Positions 42,808 through 52,536 of a DNA stretch of 64,000 bases are shown here, in pieces; position 1 is the stretch's first letter, and the number at the start of each line of letters is the position of its first letter. The translations under genes and the position numbers were made by a program. The notes beneath the pieces were generated by a model. The model was not told the origin of the DNA. It saw only the letters and a list, made by a program, of their open reading frames with translations, and did no database searches. This stretch comes from Streptomyces sp. Alt3 (GTDB lineage Bacteria; Actinomycetota; Actinomycetes; Streptomycetales; Streptomycetaceae): NCBI RefSeq assembly GCF_030719215.1, contig NZ_CP120983.1, forward strand, positions 4,836,001 to 4,900,000, written 5' to 3'.

Positions 42808-43299
42808 ATGAGCACCACCCGGCAGCATCCGCCGGGCGGCCTCGGCCGCGAGCCGGACGGCACGGGCTCCGCCTCTGCCGTACCGTCCGACCGGCAGTGG
42901 CGCGCGCTCTCGCTGAGAGACGCCAGCGGCATCGTGCCGATGGCCCGCGACTTCGCCCGGTCCGCGCTCCACGACTGGGGCTGGCTGCCCGCGTCGAGCG
43001 CCGACAGGCGGGCGGCCGCCGAGGACGTCCTGCTGGTCGTCTCCGAGCTCGTCACGAACGCCTGCCTGCACGCGGAGGGCCCCGAGGAACTCCGTATCGG
43101 CCGCTCCTCCAAGAGCCTGCGGGTCGAGGTCGTCGACGGCGGCGCGGGCCAGCCGGCGCCCCGCACCCCGCACCGCGCGGGGCGGCCCGGCGGGCACGGC
43201 ATGTTCATCGTGCAGCGGCTCTGCCTCGACTGGGGCGTCTCACGCACACCGGACCAGCCCGGCAAGACGGTCTGGGCGGAGCTCGCGGCACCGGCGTAA
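42808..43299 (+). CDS. Anti-sigma regulatory factor, RsbW-like ATPase
   Basis: 163 aa HATPase_c protein. Motifs: N box LVVSELVTNACLHAEG, G1-type VVDGGAGQP and G2 GGHGMFIVQRLC. The N-terminal 30 residues are a low-complexity tail. In partner switching such kinases bind the sigma factor and phosphorylate the STAS antagonist; the neighbours here are exactly those partners, but pairing is inferred. The ribosome site (GGTGA) is weak. It ends at a strong terminator. Confidence 0.9.
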   Translation: MSTTRQHPPGGLGREPDGTGSASAVPSDRQWRALSLRDASGIVPMARDFARSALHDWGWLPASSADRRAAAEDVLLVVSELVTNACLHAEGPEELRIGRSSKSLRVEVVDGGAGQPAPRTPHRAGRPGGHGMFIVQRLCLDWGVSRTPDQPGKTVWAELAAPA

Positions 43300-43338
43300 C
43301 CCGGCCCGCCCGTATGCTCCGCCGGATATCTGTACACA

Positions 43339-43386
43339 CACGGAAGAGGCCCCGCACCGATCGTCCGGTGCGGGGCCTCTTCCGTG
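43339..43386. terminator. Bidirectional terminator
   Basis: Perfect 21-bp arms (43339-43359 with 43366-43386), beginning CACGGAAGAGGCCCCG, around a 6-nt loop. It lies between the convergent ATPase and peptide transporter genes. Confidence 0.95.
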
Positions 43387-43399
43387 CGGGCGGACCGTG

Positions 43400-44890
43400 T
43401 CAGCGGACGTTGCCCATGAGTTCCTTGACCTTGCCGCGGTACATGAAGATCGCGACACCCGCGAGGACGGCGAGCGTGGCCTGGAGTGCGACGACCCCGG
43501 TGCCGTTGAGCTCGACACCCGCGAGGGAGAGCAGGCCCGTGGTGCAGTCACCGGCGGTCACGGCCAGGAACCAGACACCCATCATCTGGCTGGCGTACTT
43601 GGCCGGGGCCATCTTCGTGGTGACCGACAGGCCGACCGGGGAGAGCGTCAGCTCGCCGACGGTCTGCACGAAGTAGATCGCGACCAGCCACATCGCGGCG
43701 GCCTTGTGGCCGTCGCCCGCGATGGTCAGCGGCGCCAGGAAGAGGAAGAACGACGCGCCGACCAGCACCAGACCGGAGCTGAACTTCACGACCGTGCTCG
43801 GCTCCTTGCCCCGCCGGTTCAGCGCCAGCCAGAAGGCGGCGAAGACCGGGGCCAGCGCCATGATCAGGACCGGGTTGACCGACTGGTACCAGGAGACCGG
43901 GAAGTCCCAGCCGAGGACCGAGTTCTCCGCGGAGGAGTCGGCGAAGATCGCCAGGGTGGAACCGCCCTGGTCGTAGATCATCCAGAAGATGGCGGCGGCG
44001 ACGAAGAACCAGATGTAGCCGGACATCTTCTTCTGCTCGGTCTGGCTGAGCTCCTTGTCGCGCTTGATGCGCACCAGGACCATGACCGGGATGATCAGAC
44101 CGGCGATCGTGATCGGGACCAGCAGCCAGTTCAGCGTGTACACGCCGGTGACGACCGTGCCGATGTAGAAGACGGCCGCGATGCCGAGCCAGATCATCGA
44201 CTTGCGCAGTGTGGACGCGCGCTCGTCCGCGGAGAGCGGCTTCGGCACGACGAGGCTGCGCTCGTCCAGGTGGCGCGTGCCGAGCAGGAACTGGGCGACG
44301 CCGAGTCCCATGCCGAGTGCGGCCAGGGCGAAGCCCAGGTGCCAGTTGACGTTCTCGCCGACGGTGCCGATGACCAGGGGCGCCGCGAAGGCACCCATGT
44401 TGATGCCCATGTAGAAGATCGTGAAGCCACCGTCACGGCGCGGGTCGTCCGGGCCGTCGTAGAGGTGGCCGACCATCGTCGAGATGTTGGACTTCAGCAG
44501 ACCGGAGCCGATGGCCACCAGGCCGAGTCCGGCGAAGAAGGTGCCCTCGGTGGGGAGTGCCAGCGTCAGGTGGCCGAGCATGATGACGCCGCCCGCGATG
44601 GCGACGGTCTTGCGGGGGCCCCAGACGCGGTCGCCGAACCAGCCGCCGGGCATGGCGAGCAGGTACACCAGCGACAGGTAGACCGAGTAGATCGCCGTGG
44701 CCGTGGCGGGGTTCATGTGAAGCCCGTTGGGAGCGATCAGGTAGAGCGGGAGAAGGGCGCGCATGCCGTAATAGCTGAAACGCTCCCACATCTCCGTCAT
44801 GAAGAGAGTGGCCAGGCCGCGGGGGTGGCCGAAGAAGGTCTTCTCCGAACCAGAAGTACTGGCCGAGTCCTTCGTCAGGCTGGACGCCAT
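43400..44890 (-). CDS. Proton-dependent oligopeptide transporter (POT/PTR family)
   Basis: 496 aa MFS-fold protein with about 14 helices. The POT signature is present early: EMWERFSYYGMRALLPLYL, with the ExxERFxYYG motif needed for proton coupling. It then has GGWFGDRVWGPRKT in the loop after helix 3. The protein would import di- and tripeptides with protons across the cell membrane. AAGGA lies 6 nt before the ATG. It appears monocistronic, divergent from the two-component system. Confidence 0.93.
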   Translation of the reverse strand: MASSLTKDSASTSGSEKTFFGHPRGLATLFMTEMWERFSYYGMRALLPLYLIAPNGLHMNPATATAIYSVYLSLVYLLAMPGGWFGDRVWGPRKTVAIAGGVIMLGHLTLALPTEGTFFAGLGLVAIGSGLLKSNISTMVGHLYDGPDDPRRDGGFTIFYMGINMGAFAAPLVIGTVGENVNWHLGFALAALGMGLGVAQFLLGTRHLDERSLVVPKPLSADERASTLRKSMIWLGIAAVFYIGTVVTGVYTLNWLLVPITIAGLIIPVMVLVRIKRDKELSQTEQKKMSGYIWFFVAAAIFWMIYDQGGSTLAIFADSSAENSVLGWDFPVSWYQSVNPVLIMALAPVFAAFWLALNRRGKEPSTVVKFSSGLVLVGASFFLFLAPLTIAGDGHKAAAMWLVAIYFVQTVGELTLSPVGLSVTTKMAPAKYASQMMGVWFLAVTAGDCTTGLLSLAGVELNGTGVVALQATLAVLAGVAIFMYRGKVKELMGNVR

Positions 44891-45098
44891 GGTCGATCCT
44901 TGCTGGTCGGGACGCGTTCGCCTCGTGAGCGGTACGCGCCCGGTGGGGGGTAGCCGGCACCGGTGCGGGAGAGCCCCACCCCTGACGCCTCAAGGGGATT
45001 CGATCCGGCCACCCGATCCGTAGGGAGTGCGGGGGCGACTCGCGGGACAGACCGCTCCGGGATCCACGCCCGGCGCGCGTTCTCGCGCTCCGGGCCCG

Positions 45099-45187
45099 GC
45101 CCACAGGTCATTCACTGGTCGGGGCCGGCGGGAACCGGCCCGTACACAAAAGTGACCCTTGGCGCGAAAAGCTGCCCAAAGGTCATT
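45099..45187. repeat. Paired GCCCAnAGGTCATTC elements in a 489-bp intergenic region
   Basis: GCCCACAGGTCATTC (45099-45113) and GCCCAAAGGTCATTC (45174-45188) differ by one base and are 75 bp apart, in the same direction, between the divergent transporter and two-component genes. Two near-identical boxes suggest binding sites for one regulator. The remainder of the gap holds the small-ORF and promoter candidates listed separately. Confidence 0.4.
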
Positions 45188-45311
45188 CGGTGGTGCAACA
45201 GGCGTCGAGCAACCATACGACACGACACGCGGGGATATGAAAGGACTTGAGATATGGATCACAGGTCGACGTGGAACCACGGTCGCATATTCGAAGGAGG
45301 ATGACCGATTC

Positions 45312-45379
45312 GTGGGCCTGACCCGCAGGGCCTCACCAGTGCCTCACCCCGGCGGGCCTGCGCGGACTACCATCACTGC

Positions 45380-45383
<4 letters not shown>
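45312..45383 (+). CDS. Candidate 23-aa leader ORF coupled to the response regulator
   Basis: A GTG-started 23-codon frame (peptide begins MGLTRRASPV) follows a near-perfect ribosome site, GAAGGAGG at 45293-45300, by 11 nt. It ends in an ATGA overlap with the response regulator start. A consensus ribosome site with no other sensible start downstream argues that something is translated here. The peptide itself has no recognisable motif, so this is a candidate only. Confidence 0.3.
45368..45373 (+). promoter_or_regulatory. Possible -10 box for a leaderless response regulator mRNA
   Basis: TACCAT ends 6 nt before the ATG at 45380, and no ribosome site lies at normal distance, which is the arrangement of leaderless actinobacterial transcripts. 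The -35 region is weak. This competes with the coupled small-ORF explanation. Confidence 0.4.
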
Positions 45384-46057
<674 letters not shown>

Positions 46058-46071
46058 CGTACAGAACACTC

Positions 46072-47340
46072 ATGCGCCGCCGACTGATCAACTCCACGCT
46101 CGCCGTGGTGCTCGTCGTGATCGCCGTCTTCGGCGTCTCCCTCGTCATCGTCGAGACCCGCACCATCAGCAACAGCGCCCAGGAGAGCGTCGACGCCGAG
46201 GCATTCCGGCTGATCAGCGTCGTCGAGAGCCGGCTGCTCGGCGCCGAACGGATCACCCCCCAGGTCCTCGCCGAGCAGGTGGACCCCAGCCGCTACGCCC
46301 GCGTCGAGATCCCGGGGCGGTCCCCGATCGAGGTCGGCGAGCGCCCCGCGGACGGCGACTCGATCCGCAGCACGGAGACCGGGGAGCAGGGCGAGAAGGT
46401 CACCGTCGAGGAGTCCCGCTCCACCGTGACCCGCGAGGTCGGCCGGACCCTGCTGATCATCGGGGCGGTGGCGCTGCTCGCCATCATCTCCGCCGTGCTC
46501 CTCGCCGTGCGCCAGGCCGACCGGCTGACCTCACCGCTCACCGACCTCGCCGAGACCGCCGAGCGCCTCGGATCGGGCGACCCGCGGCCCCGGCACAAGC
46601 GGTACGGGGTGACCGAGCTGGACCGGGTCGCCGACGTCCTGGACTCCTCCGCCGAACGGATCGCCCGCATGCTCACGGCAGAGCGGCGCCTGGCCGCGGA
46701 CGCCTCGCACCAGCTCCGTACGCCGTTGACGGCCCTCTCCATGCGGATCGAGGAGATCTCGGTCACCGACGACCCCGACACGGTGAAGGAGGAGGCGAAC
46801 ATCGCGCTCACCCAGGTCGAGCGGCTCACCGACGTGGTGCAGCGGCTGCTGACCAACGCCCGTGACCCGCGGACCGGCTCCGCCGTCGTGTTCGACCTCG
46901 ACGAGATCGTCAAGCAGCAGATCGAGGAGTGGCGCCCGGCCTACCGCAGCGCGGGGCGCGCCGTCGTCTGCTCGGGCAAGCACGGGCTGGAGGCCGTCGG
47001 TACTCCCGGAGCCGTGGCCCAGGTGCTCGCCGCCCTGATCGAGAACTCGCTGATGCACGGCGGCGGCACGGTCGCGCTGCGCACCCGTGTCACCGGCAAC
47101 CAGGTCGTCGTCGAGGTCACCGACGAGGGCCCCGGTGTCCCCGCCGACCTCGGGGCGCGGATCTTCGAGCGCACCATCAGCGGCCGGAACTCCACCGGGA
47201 TCGGCCTCGCGGTGGCCCGGGACCTCGCCGAGGCCGACGGCGGCCGTCTCGAACTGCTCCAGCAGCAGCCCCCGGTCTTCGCCCTCTTCCTCAGCAGGGT
47301 CGTGCCGAGCCGCAAGGAGTACGCGCGCCCGGTGCGCTGA
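46072..47340 (+). CDS. Sensor histidine kinase
   Basis: 422 aa. TM1 (about residues 8-28) and TM2 (about 126-147) enclose an extracytoplasmic sensor of some 95 residues, followed by HAMP, HisKA with phospho-His213 in ASHQLRTPLTAL, and HATPase with IENSLMHGGG and VTDEGPGVP. The ATP lid is RTISGRNSTGIGLAVARDL. It partners the response regulator just upstream. Its sensor domain has no recognised fold and no cysteines. Confidence 0.95.
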   Translation: MRRRLINSTLAVVLVVIAVFGVSLVIVETRTISNSAQESVDAEAFRLISVVESRLLGAERITPQVLAEQVDPSRYARVEIPGRSPIEVGERPADGDSIRSTETGEQGEKVTVEESRSTVTREVGRTLLIIGAVALLAIISAVLLAVRQADRLTSPLTDLAETAERLGSGDPRPRHKRYGVTELDRVADVLDSSAERIARMLTAERRLAADASHQLRTPLTALSMRIEEISVTDDPDTVKEEANIALTQVERLTDVVQRLLTNARDPRTGSAVVFDLDEIVKQQIEEWRPAYRSAGRAVVCSGKHGLEAVGTPGAVAQVLAALIENSLMHGGGTVALRTRVTGNQVVVEVTDEGPGVPADLGARIFERTISGRNSTGIGLAVARDLAEADGGRLELLQQQPPVFALFLSRVVPSRKEYARPVR

Positions 47341-47370
47341 GCCCTCCGGGCGTGGTCGGGGCCGCCGTCG

Positions 47371-47889
47371 TCAGTGGGCCACCGGGCCGGGTGCTACCTC
47401 GTCGGAGGGTCGTCGCTGCTCCAGAAATCGCTCCGTGTCGAGCACGGCCTCCTCGGCGGGCAGCGCCCTGAACACCCAGGTGCGGTACGACCAGAAGCGG
47501 AACAGCGTGGCGATGCCGATACCGAGGATCTTGAACACGTTGCTCTGGACCGGGCTGTTCCACCCGAAGCCGTACGTCGCCGCGTAGAGAACGCCCGTCT
47601 CGATCACCGCACCGACGGCGCTGAACAGCAGGAACAGCGTCAGCTCGCGGGTCCGGCCGGTCTTGTCGCGGTCCCGGTAGGTCCAGTAGCGGAAGCCGAC
47701 GTAGTTGAAGAGGATGGCGACGACCGTCCCCATCAGACCGGCCCGCACCACCGGGATCTCCGTGGTGCGCCAGATCAGGTTGGAGACGGCGATGTTGACG
47801 ACCAGCCCGAGTGCGCCTACCGCGCCGAACTTGGCGACCTCGCGTCCCAGCAGGTCAAGCCGGGTCCGCAGTGCGCCCCGTTCGCTCAT
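47371..47889 (-). CDS. GtrA-family membrane protein
   Basis: 172 aa with four predicted helices: FGAVGALGLVVNIAVSNLIW, AGLMGTVVAILFNYVGFRYW, ELTLFLLFSAVGAVIETGVL and a last one around FKILGIGIATLFRFWSYRTW. The KFGAVGALGLVVN opening and the FRFWSYRTWVF end are typical of GtrA, proteins linked to polyprenyl-phosphate sugar flipping or cell-wall teichoic acid and arabinogalactan synthesis. It is convergent with the kinase gene, with only 30 bp between the stops. Confidence 0.9.
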   Translation of the reverse strand: MSERGALRTRLDLLGREVAKFGAVGALGLVVNIAVSNLIWRTTEIPVVRAGLMGTVVAILFNYVGFRYWTYRDRDKTGRTRELTLFLLFSAVGAVIETGVLYAATYGFGWNSPVQSNVFKILGIGIATLFRFWSYRTWVFRALPAEEAVLDTERFLEQRRPSDEVAPGPVAH

Positions 47890-48042
47890 GGTGATCGCTC
47901 AGCCCCGTCCGTTCGGTTCCCGTCAACCCGGCCATGCTAACCAGCCCTCCCGTGTGATGCCTGTGAGCCCTGGGGACCGTGTGACGAGGGAGTCGGCCGG
48001 GGCCCGGCGGGAGAGGGTGAGGGGGACCTTCCGCACGCCCGA

Positions 48043-48048
48043 TACCCT
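48043..48048 (+). promoter_or_regulatory. Possible -10 box for purK
   Basis: TACCCT ends 7 nt before the GTG start at 48056, and no ribosome site is seen closer than about 30 nt, so the purK message may be leaderless. The -35 is not recognisable. Confidence 0.35.
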
Positions 48049-48055
48049 GGTACAC

Positions 48056-49195
48056 GTGACGTTCCCTGTAGTCGGCATGGTCGGCGGCGGTCAGCTCGCC
48101 CGTATGACCCACGAGGCGGGTATCCCCCTCGGCCTGAAATTCAAGCTCCTCAGTGACACACCCCAGGACTCGGCCGCCCAGGTGGTCGGTGAGGTCGTGG
48201 TCGGCGACTACCGCGACCTGGAGACGCTGCGCGCCTTCGCCCGCGGCTGCGATGTGATCACCTTCGACCACGAGCACGTGCCGACCGAGCACCTGCGGGC
48301 CCTGGAGGCGGAAGGCATCCCCGTGCGCCCCGGCCCCGACGCCCTGGTGCACGCCCAGGACAAGGGGGTCATGCGCGCCAAGCTCACCGAGATCGGCGCA
48401 CCCTGCCCCCGCCATCGCATCGTCGCCGACCCGGCAGACGCCGCGGCCTTCGCCGACGAGGTGGGCGGCTTCCCCGTCATCCTCAAGACGGTCCGGGGCG
48501 GCTACGACGGCAAGGGCGTCTGGGTGGTCCGCTCCGAGGCGGACGCCGCCGAGCCCTTCCGCGCGGGTGTCCCCGTCCTCGCCGAGGAGAAGGTCGACTT
48601 CGCACGCGAGCTGGCGGCCAACATCGTCCGCTCGCCGCACGGCCAGGCCGTCGCCTACCCCGTGGTCGAGTCCGTCCAGGTCGACGGGGTCTGCGACACC
48701 GTCATCGCCCCGGCGCCCGACCTCGACGAACGCCTTGCCGGTGAGGCCCAGCAGCTCGCCCTGCGGATCGCCGCCGAGCTCGGTGTGGTGGGCCACCTCG
48801 CGGTCGAGCTCTTCGAGACGCGGGACGGCCGCATCCTCGTCAACGAGCTCGCGATGCGCCCGCACAACTCCGGGCACTGGACCCAGGACGGCGCGGTCAC
48901 CTCGCAGTTCGCCAACCATGTGCGGGCCGTGCTGGACCTCCCGCTCGGCGACCCCCGCCCGCGCGCCACGTGGACGGTCATGTCCAACGTCCTCGGCGGC
49001 GACTACCCGGACATGTACCAGGCGTACCTGCACTGCATGGCCCGCGACCCGCAGCTCAAGATCCACATGTACGGCAAGGACGTGAAGCCCGGCCGCAAGG
49101 TCGGCCACGTCAACACCTACGGCGACGATCTGGCGGACGTGCGGGAGCGCGCCCGGCACGCGGCCGACTATCTGCGAGGAACGATCACCGAATGA
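48056..49195 (+). CDS. purK: 5-(carboxyamino)imidazole ribonucleotide synthase
   Basis: 379 aa ATP-grasp enzyme that carboxylates AIR to N5-CAIR in purine synthesis. Family text: VVGMVGGGQLARMTHEAGI, then FDHEHVPTEHLRALE, the ATP-grasp ILKTVRGGYDGKGVWVV and NELAMRPHNSGHWTQDG near the C-terminal active site. Start GTG at 48056 gives the expected N-terminus. It overlaps purE by 4 nt, as in many actinobacteria. Confidence 0.97.
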   Translation: MTFPVVGMVGGGQLARMTHEAGIPLGLKFKLLSDTPQDSAAQVVGEVVVGDYRDLETLRAFARGCDVITFDHEHVPTEHLRALEAEGIPVRPGPDALVHAQDKGVMRAKLTEIGAPCPRHRIVADPADAAAFADEVGGFPVILKTVRGGYDGKGVWVVRSEADAAEPFRAGVPVLAEEKVDFARELAANIVRSPHGQAVAYPVVESVQVDGVCDTVIAPAPDLDERLAGEAQQLALRIAAELGVVGHLAVELFETRDGRILVNELAMRPHNSGHWTQDGAVTSQFANHVRAVLDLPLGDPRPRATWTVMSNVLGGDYPDMYQAYLHCMARDPQLKIHMYGKDVKPGRKVGHVNTYGDDLADVRERARHAADYLRGTITE

Positions 49196-49728
49196 CCGCA
49201 CCAGGCTCCGCCCCCGTCGTCGGCATCGTCATGGGCTCCGACTCCGACTGGCCCGTGATGGAAGCGGCCGCCAAGGCCCTCGGCGAGTTCGAGATCCCCT
49301 ACGAGGTCGACGTCGTCTCCGCCCACCGCATGCCGCACGAGATGATCGCGTACGGCGAGTCGGCGGCTGACCGCGGCCTCAAGGCGGTCATCGCGGGAGC
49401 GGGCGGCGCGGCGCACCTGCCCGGCATGCTCGCCTCCGTCACCCCGCTGCCCGTGATCGGCGTCCCGGTCCCGCTGAAGTACCTCGACGGCATGGACAGC
49501 CTGCTGTCCATCGTCCAGATGCCGGCCGGTGTCCCCGTGGCCACCGTGTCCGTCGGCGGCGCCCGTAACGCCGGTCTGCTCGCCGCCCGTATCCTCGCCG
49601 CCCACGACGGTGAGCTGCTGGCGCGGATGAAGGACTTCCAGCAGGAGCTCAAGGACCAGGCGACGGAGAAGGGCAAGCGGCTGCGCGCCAAGGCCCAGGG
49701 TGCGGACCACTTCGGCTTCGGGAAGTAG
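49192..49728 (+). CDS. purE: N5-carboxyaminoimidazole ribonucleotide mutase
   Basis: 178 aa class I PurE, which rearranges N5-CAIR to CAIR. Diagnostic text is GIVMGSDSDWPVMEAAAK, VVSAHRMPHEM and the glycine-rich IAGAGGAAHLPGMLAS, with the catalytic His in SAHR. It is translationally coupled to purK and 7 nt ahead of the dipeptidase gene, so the three probably share a transcript. Confidence 0.97.
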   Translation: MTAPGSAPVVGIVMGSDSDWPVMEAAAKALGEFEIPYEVDVVSAHRMPHEMIAYGESAADRGLKAVIAGAGGAAHLPGMLASVTPLPVIGVPVPLKYLDGMDSLLSIVQMPAGVPVATVSVGGARNAGLLAARILAAHDGELLARMKDFQQELKDQATEKGKRLRAKAQGADHFGFGK

Positions 49729-49735
49729 GCAGGCG

Positions 49736-50929
49736 ATGGACAACCTGGACCGCGCCCGGCTGCTCCTCGCCGGCCACCCCGTCGTCGACGGCCACAACGA
49801 CCTCCCCTGGGCGCTGCGCGAGCAGGTCGGCTACGACCTCGACGCCCGTGACATCTCGCGGGACCAGACCGGCACCCTGCACACCGACATCCCGCGGCTG
49901 CGGGCCGGCGGTGTCGGCGCGCAGTTCTGGTCCGTCTACGTCGCACCCCATCTGGCCGGTGACGACGCGGTCAGCGCCACGCTGGAGCAGATCGACGTCG
50001 TGGGCGAGATGCTGGCCCGCTACCCGGACGACCTGCGCCGCGCCCTCACCGCGGACGACATGGAGAAGGCCCGCGCCGAGGGGCGCATCGCCTCCCTGAT
50101 GGGGGCCGAGGGCGGCCACTCGATCAACAACTCCCTGGCCACCCTCCGGGCCCTGCACACCCTGGGCGTCCGCTACATGACGCTCACGCACAACGACAAC
50201 ACCGACTGGGCGGACTCGGCGACCGACTCCCCGCGCGTCGGCGGGCTCTCGGAGTTCGGCCGTGAGGTCGTGCGTGAGATGAACCGTGTCGGGATGCTGG
50301 TCGACCTCTCCCACGTGGCGGCCACCACGATGCGCGACGCGCTCGCGACCTCCGTCGCGCCGGTGATCTTCTCGCACTCCTCCGCCCGGGCGGTCTGCGA
50401 CCACCCGCGCAACATCCCCGACGACGTGCTGCGGATGCTCGCGGCCAACGGCGGTGTGGCCATGGCGACCTTCGTGCCGAAGTTCGTCCTGCCCGCGGCC
50501 GTCGAGTGGACGCTCGCCGCCGACCGCAACATGCGGGAGCACGGCCTGCACCACCTGGACACCACCCCGGCCGCCATGCGGATCCACGCGGACTTCGAAG
50601 CGCTCAACCCGCGCCCGATGGCCACCGTGGCGACGATCGCCGACCACCTCGACCACATGCGGGAGATCGCCGGGATCGACCACATCGGTGTCGGTGGGGA
50701 CTACGACGGCACGGCCTTCCTCCCGCTGGGGCTGGAGGACGTCTCGGGCTATCCGCACCTGATCGCGGAGCTGCTCACCCGCGGCTGGTCGGAGACAGAC
50801 CTGGCCAAGCTGACGTGGCAGAACGCCGTGCGTGTCCTGCGTGACGCGGAAGCGGTGTCCCGTGACCTGAGCGCCCGCGTCGGGCCCTCCCACGCGACGA
50901 TCGACGAGCTGGACGGCCCGACGGGCTGA
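49736..50929 (+). CDS. Membrane dipeptidase-like metallopeptidase (M19)
   Basis: 397 aa. Zinc ligands of the renal-dipeptidase family appear as VVDGHNDLPWALR (HxD), EGGHSINNS (Glu), MLVDLSHVA (His) and FSHSSARAVCDHPRN (His). The GIDHIGVGGDYDG signature is near the end. There is no signal peptide, so it is probably cytoplasmic, hydrolysing dipeptides. The ATG at 49736 follows GGAAGTAGG, inside the purE stop region. Why it is joined to purKE is not obvious. Confidence 0.93.
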   Translation: MDNLDRARLLLAGHPVVDGHNDLPWALREQVGYDLDARDISRDQTGTLHTDIPRLRAGGVGAQFWSVYVAPHLAGDDAVSATLEQIDVVGEMLARYPDDLRRALTADDMEKARAEGRIASLMGAEGGHSINNSLATLRALHTLGVRYMTLTHNDNTDWADSATDSPRVGGLSEFGREVVREMNRVGMLVDLSHVAATTMRDALATSVAPVIFSHSSARAVCDHPRNIPDDVLRMLAANGGVAMATFVPKFVLPAAVEWTLAADRNMREHGLHHLDTTPAAMRIHADFEALNPRPMATVATIADHLDHMREIAGIDHIGVGGDYDGTAFLPLGLEDVSGYPHLIAELLTRGWSETDLAKLTWQNAVRVLRDAEAVSRDLSARVGPSHATIDELDGPTG

Positions 50930-50944
50930 TTCCCGCACGGCTCG

Positions 50945-50982
50945 GCGAGGAGGCGGTGGCCCGGTGGCCACCGCCTCCTCGC
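50945..50982. terminator. Bidirectional terminator
   Basis: Perfect 17-bp arms (50945-50961 with 50966-50982), GCGAGGAGGCGGTGGCC and its complement, around a CGGT loop. It separates the convergent dipeptidase and UDP-glucose dehydrogenase genes. Confidence 0.95.
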
Positions 50983-50983
50983 G

Positions 50984-52327
50984 TCAGGCCTTCGGGCGGC
51001 CCATCGCCCGGTAGGTCCAGCCGGCCTCGCGCCACACCGTGGGGTCGAGGGCGTTGCGGCCGTCCAGGATGATCCGCCGCCCCGCGACCTCGCCGAGCTC
51101 CGCCGCGTCCAGCTCCCGGAACTCCCGCCACTCCGTCAGGTGCAGCACCACGTCCGCACCCCGCACCGCGTCCAGCGCCGTGTCCGCGTAGCCGAGGGTC
51201 GGGAAGAGGCGGCGGGCGTTGTCCATGCCCTTCGGGTCGAAGACCGTCACCTGGCCGCCCTGCAGATGGATCTGCCCGGCGACGTTCAGGGCGGGTGAGT
51301 CGCGTACGTCGTCGGAGTCCGGCTTGAAGGTGGCGCCCAGCACCGCGACGCGCGTGCCCAGGAAGGACCCCCCGCCCACGGCCTCGCGGGCCAGCTCCAC
51401 CATGTGGCCGCGGCGGCGCATGTTGATGGAGTCGACCTCCCGCAGGAAGGTCAGCGCCTGGTCGGCGCCCAGCTCACCGGCGCGCGCCATGAAGGCCCGG
51501 ATGTCCTTGGGCAGGCAGCCCCCGCCGAAGCCGATCCCGGCCCGCAGGAACTTCTTCCCGATGCGCTCGTCGTGCCCTATGGCCTCGGCGAGCTTCACCA
51601 CGTCGCCGTCGGCGGCCTCGCAGACCTCGGCCATGGCGTTGATGAAGGAGATCTTGGTCGCCAGGAAGGAGTTCGCGGAGGTCTTCACCAGCTCGGCGGT
51701 CGGGAAGTCCGTCACGACGAAGGGCGAGCCCTCGGCGATCGGTCCGGCGTACACCTCGCGCAGCAGCTTCTCGGCCCGCTCGCTCTCGACCCCGACCACG
51801 ATCCGGTCGGGGTGGAGGGTGTCCTGCACCGCGAAGCCCTCGCGCAGGAACTCGGGGTTCCAGGCCAGCTCGGCGTCCGTGCCCGCCGGTGCCAGCTCCG
51901 CCAGCCGCTCAGCCAGCCGTGCGGCGGAGCCCACCGGGACGGTCGACTTGCCCACGACCAGCGCGGGCCTGGTCAGCTGCGGGGCGAGCGACTCGAAGGC
52001 GCTGTCCACGTAGCTCATGTCGCAGGCGTACTCGCCGTGCTTCTGGGGAGTGTTCACGCAGACGAAGTGCACGTCGCCGAAGGCGCCGATCTCCTCCCAG
52101 GAGGTGGTGAACCGCAGGCGCCCGGTGGACCCCTCGATGCCCGCCACGTGCTTCTGCAGGATCTCCTCGAGCCCCGGCTCGTACATCGGCACCCGGCCGG
52201 CCGAGAGCATCTCGATCTTCTCGGGCACCACGTCGAGCCCGAGGACTTCGAAGCCCAGCTCCGCCATGGCCGCGGCATGGGTGGCGCCGAGGTAGCCGGT
52301 GCCGATCACGGTGATCCTGAGGGCCAT
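50984..52327 (-). CDS. UDP-glucose 6-dehydrogenase
   Basis: 447 aa. The NAD fold starts VIGTGYLGATHAAAM, the catalytic cysteine is Cys271 in GFGGGCLPKD, and KSTVPVGSA plus NPEFLREGFA are conserved in the UDP-glucose/GDP-mannose dehydrogenase family. It oxidises UDP-glucose to UDP-glucuronate, a precursor for acidic surface polysaccharides and some natural-product sugars. It could feed the glycan locus 10 kb away, but that link is inference. It is monocistronic. Confidence 0.93.
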   Translation of the reverse strand: MALRITVIGTGYLGATHAAAMAELGFEVLGLDVVPEKIEMLSAGRVPMYEPGLEEILQKHVAGIEGSTGRLRFTTSWEEIGAFGDVHFVCVNTPQKHGEYACDMSYVDSAFESLAPQLTRPALVVGKSTVPVGSAARLAERLAELAPAGTDAELAWNPEFLREGFAVQDTLHPDRIVVGVESERAEKLLREVYAGPIAEGSPFVVTDFPTAELVKTSANSFLATKISFINAMAEVCEAADGDVVKLAEAIGHDERIGKKFLRAGIGFGGGCLPKDIRAFMARAGELGADQALTFLREVDSINMRRRGHMVELAREAVGGGSFLGTRVAVLGATFKPDSDDVRDSPALNVAGQIHLQGGQVTVFDPKGMDNARRLFPTLGYADTALDAVRGADVVLHLTEWREFRELDAAELGEVAGRRIILDGRNALDPTVWREAGWTYRAMGRPKA

Positions 52328-52524
52328 GGGTGCTCCTGAACGATGCGGACAGACGTGCGGAGCCGAGCATATCCGGGCGTGCGGAACGCCGGTTTCCGGC
52401 CGCCCCGGGGCGGCCTCCCGCGCCGTCCCCGGGCCGTGTCAGGGGCCGCCCCCGGGTCTGTCGGCAAGCTCACGTGCCGCGCCCGTATGCCTCCGCTCGA
52501 CGAGGCCACTAAAATTGGGTTACT

Positions 52525-52536
52525 TAACGGTAGTTA
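52525..52536. promoter_or_regulatory. Possible operator upstream of the acyl-CoA dehydrogenase gene
   Basis: TAAC-GGTA-GTTA is a perfect 4-bp dyad within TTACTTAACGGTAGTTAG, an AT-rich island just before the gene. TetR-type regulators of fatty-acid genes bind similar TTAC/GTAA dyads, so a fatty-acid-responsive control is plausible but unproven. Confidence 0.35.

Noticed and set aside
45159..45311. A 74-codon frame starting at ATG 45159 in the transporter-regulator gap
   Set aside because: No ribosome site, no homology and normal promoter composition; only the last 23 codons, with a ribosome site, are kept as a candidate.
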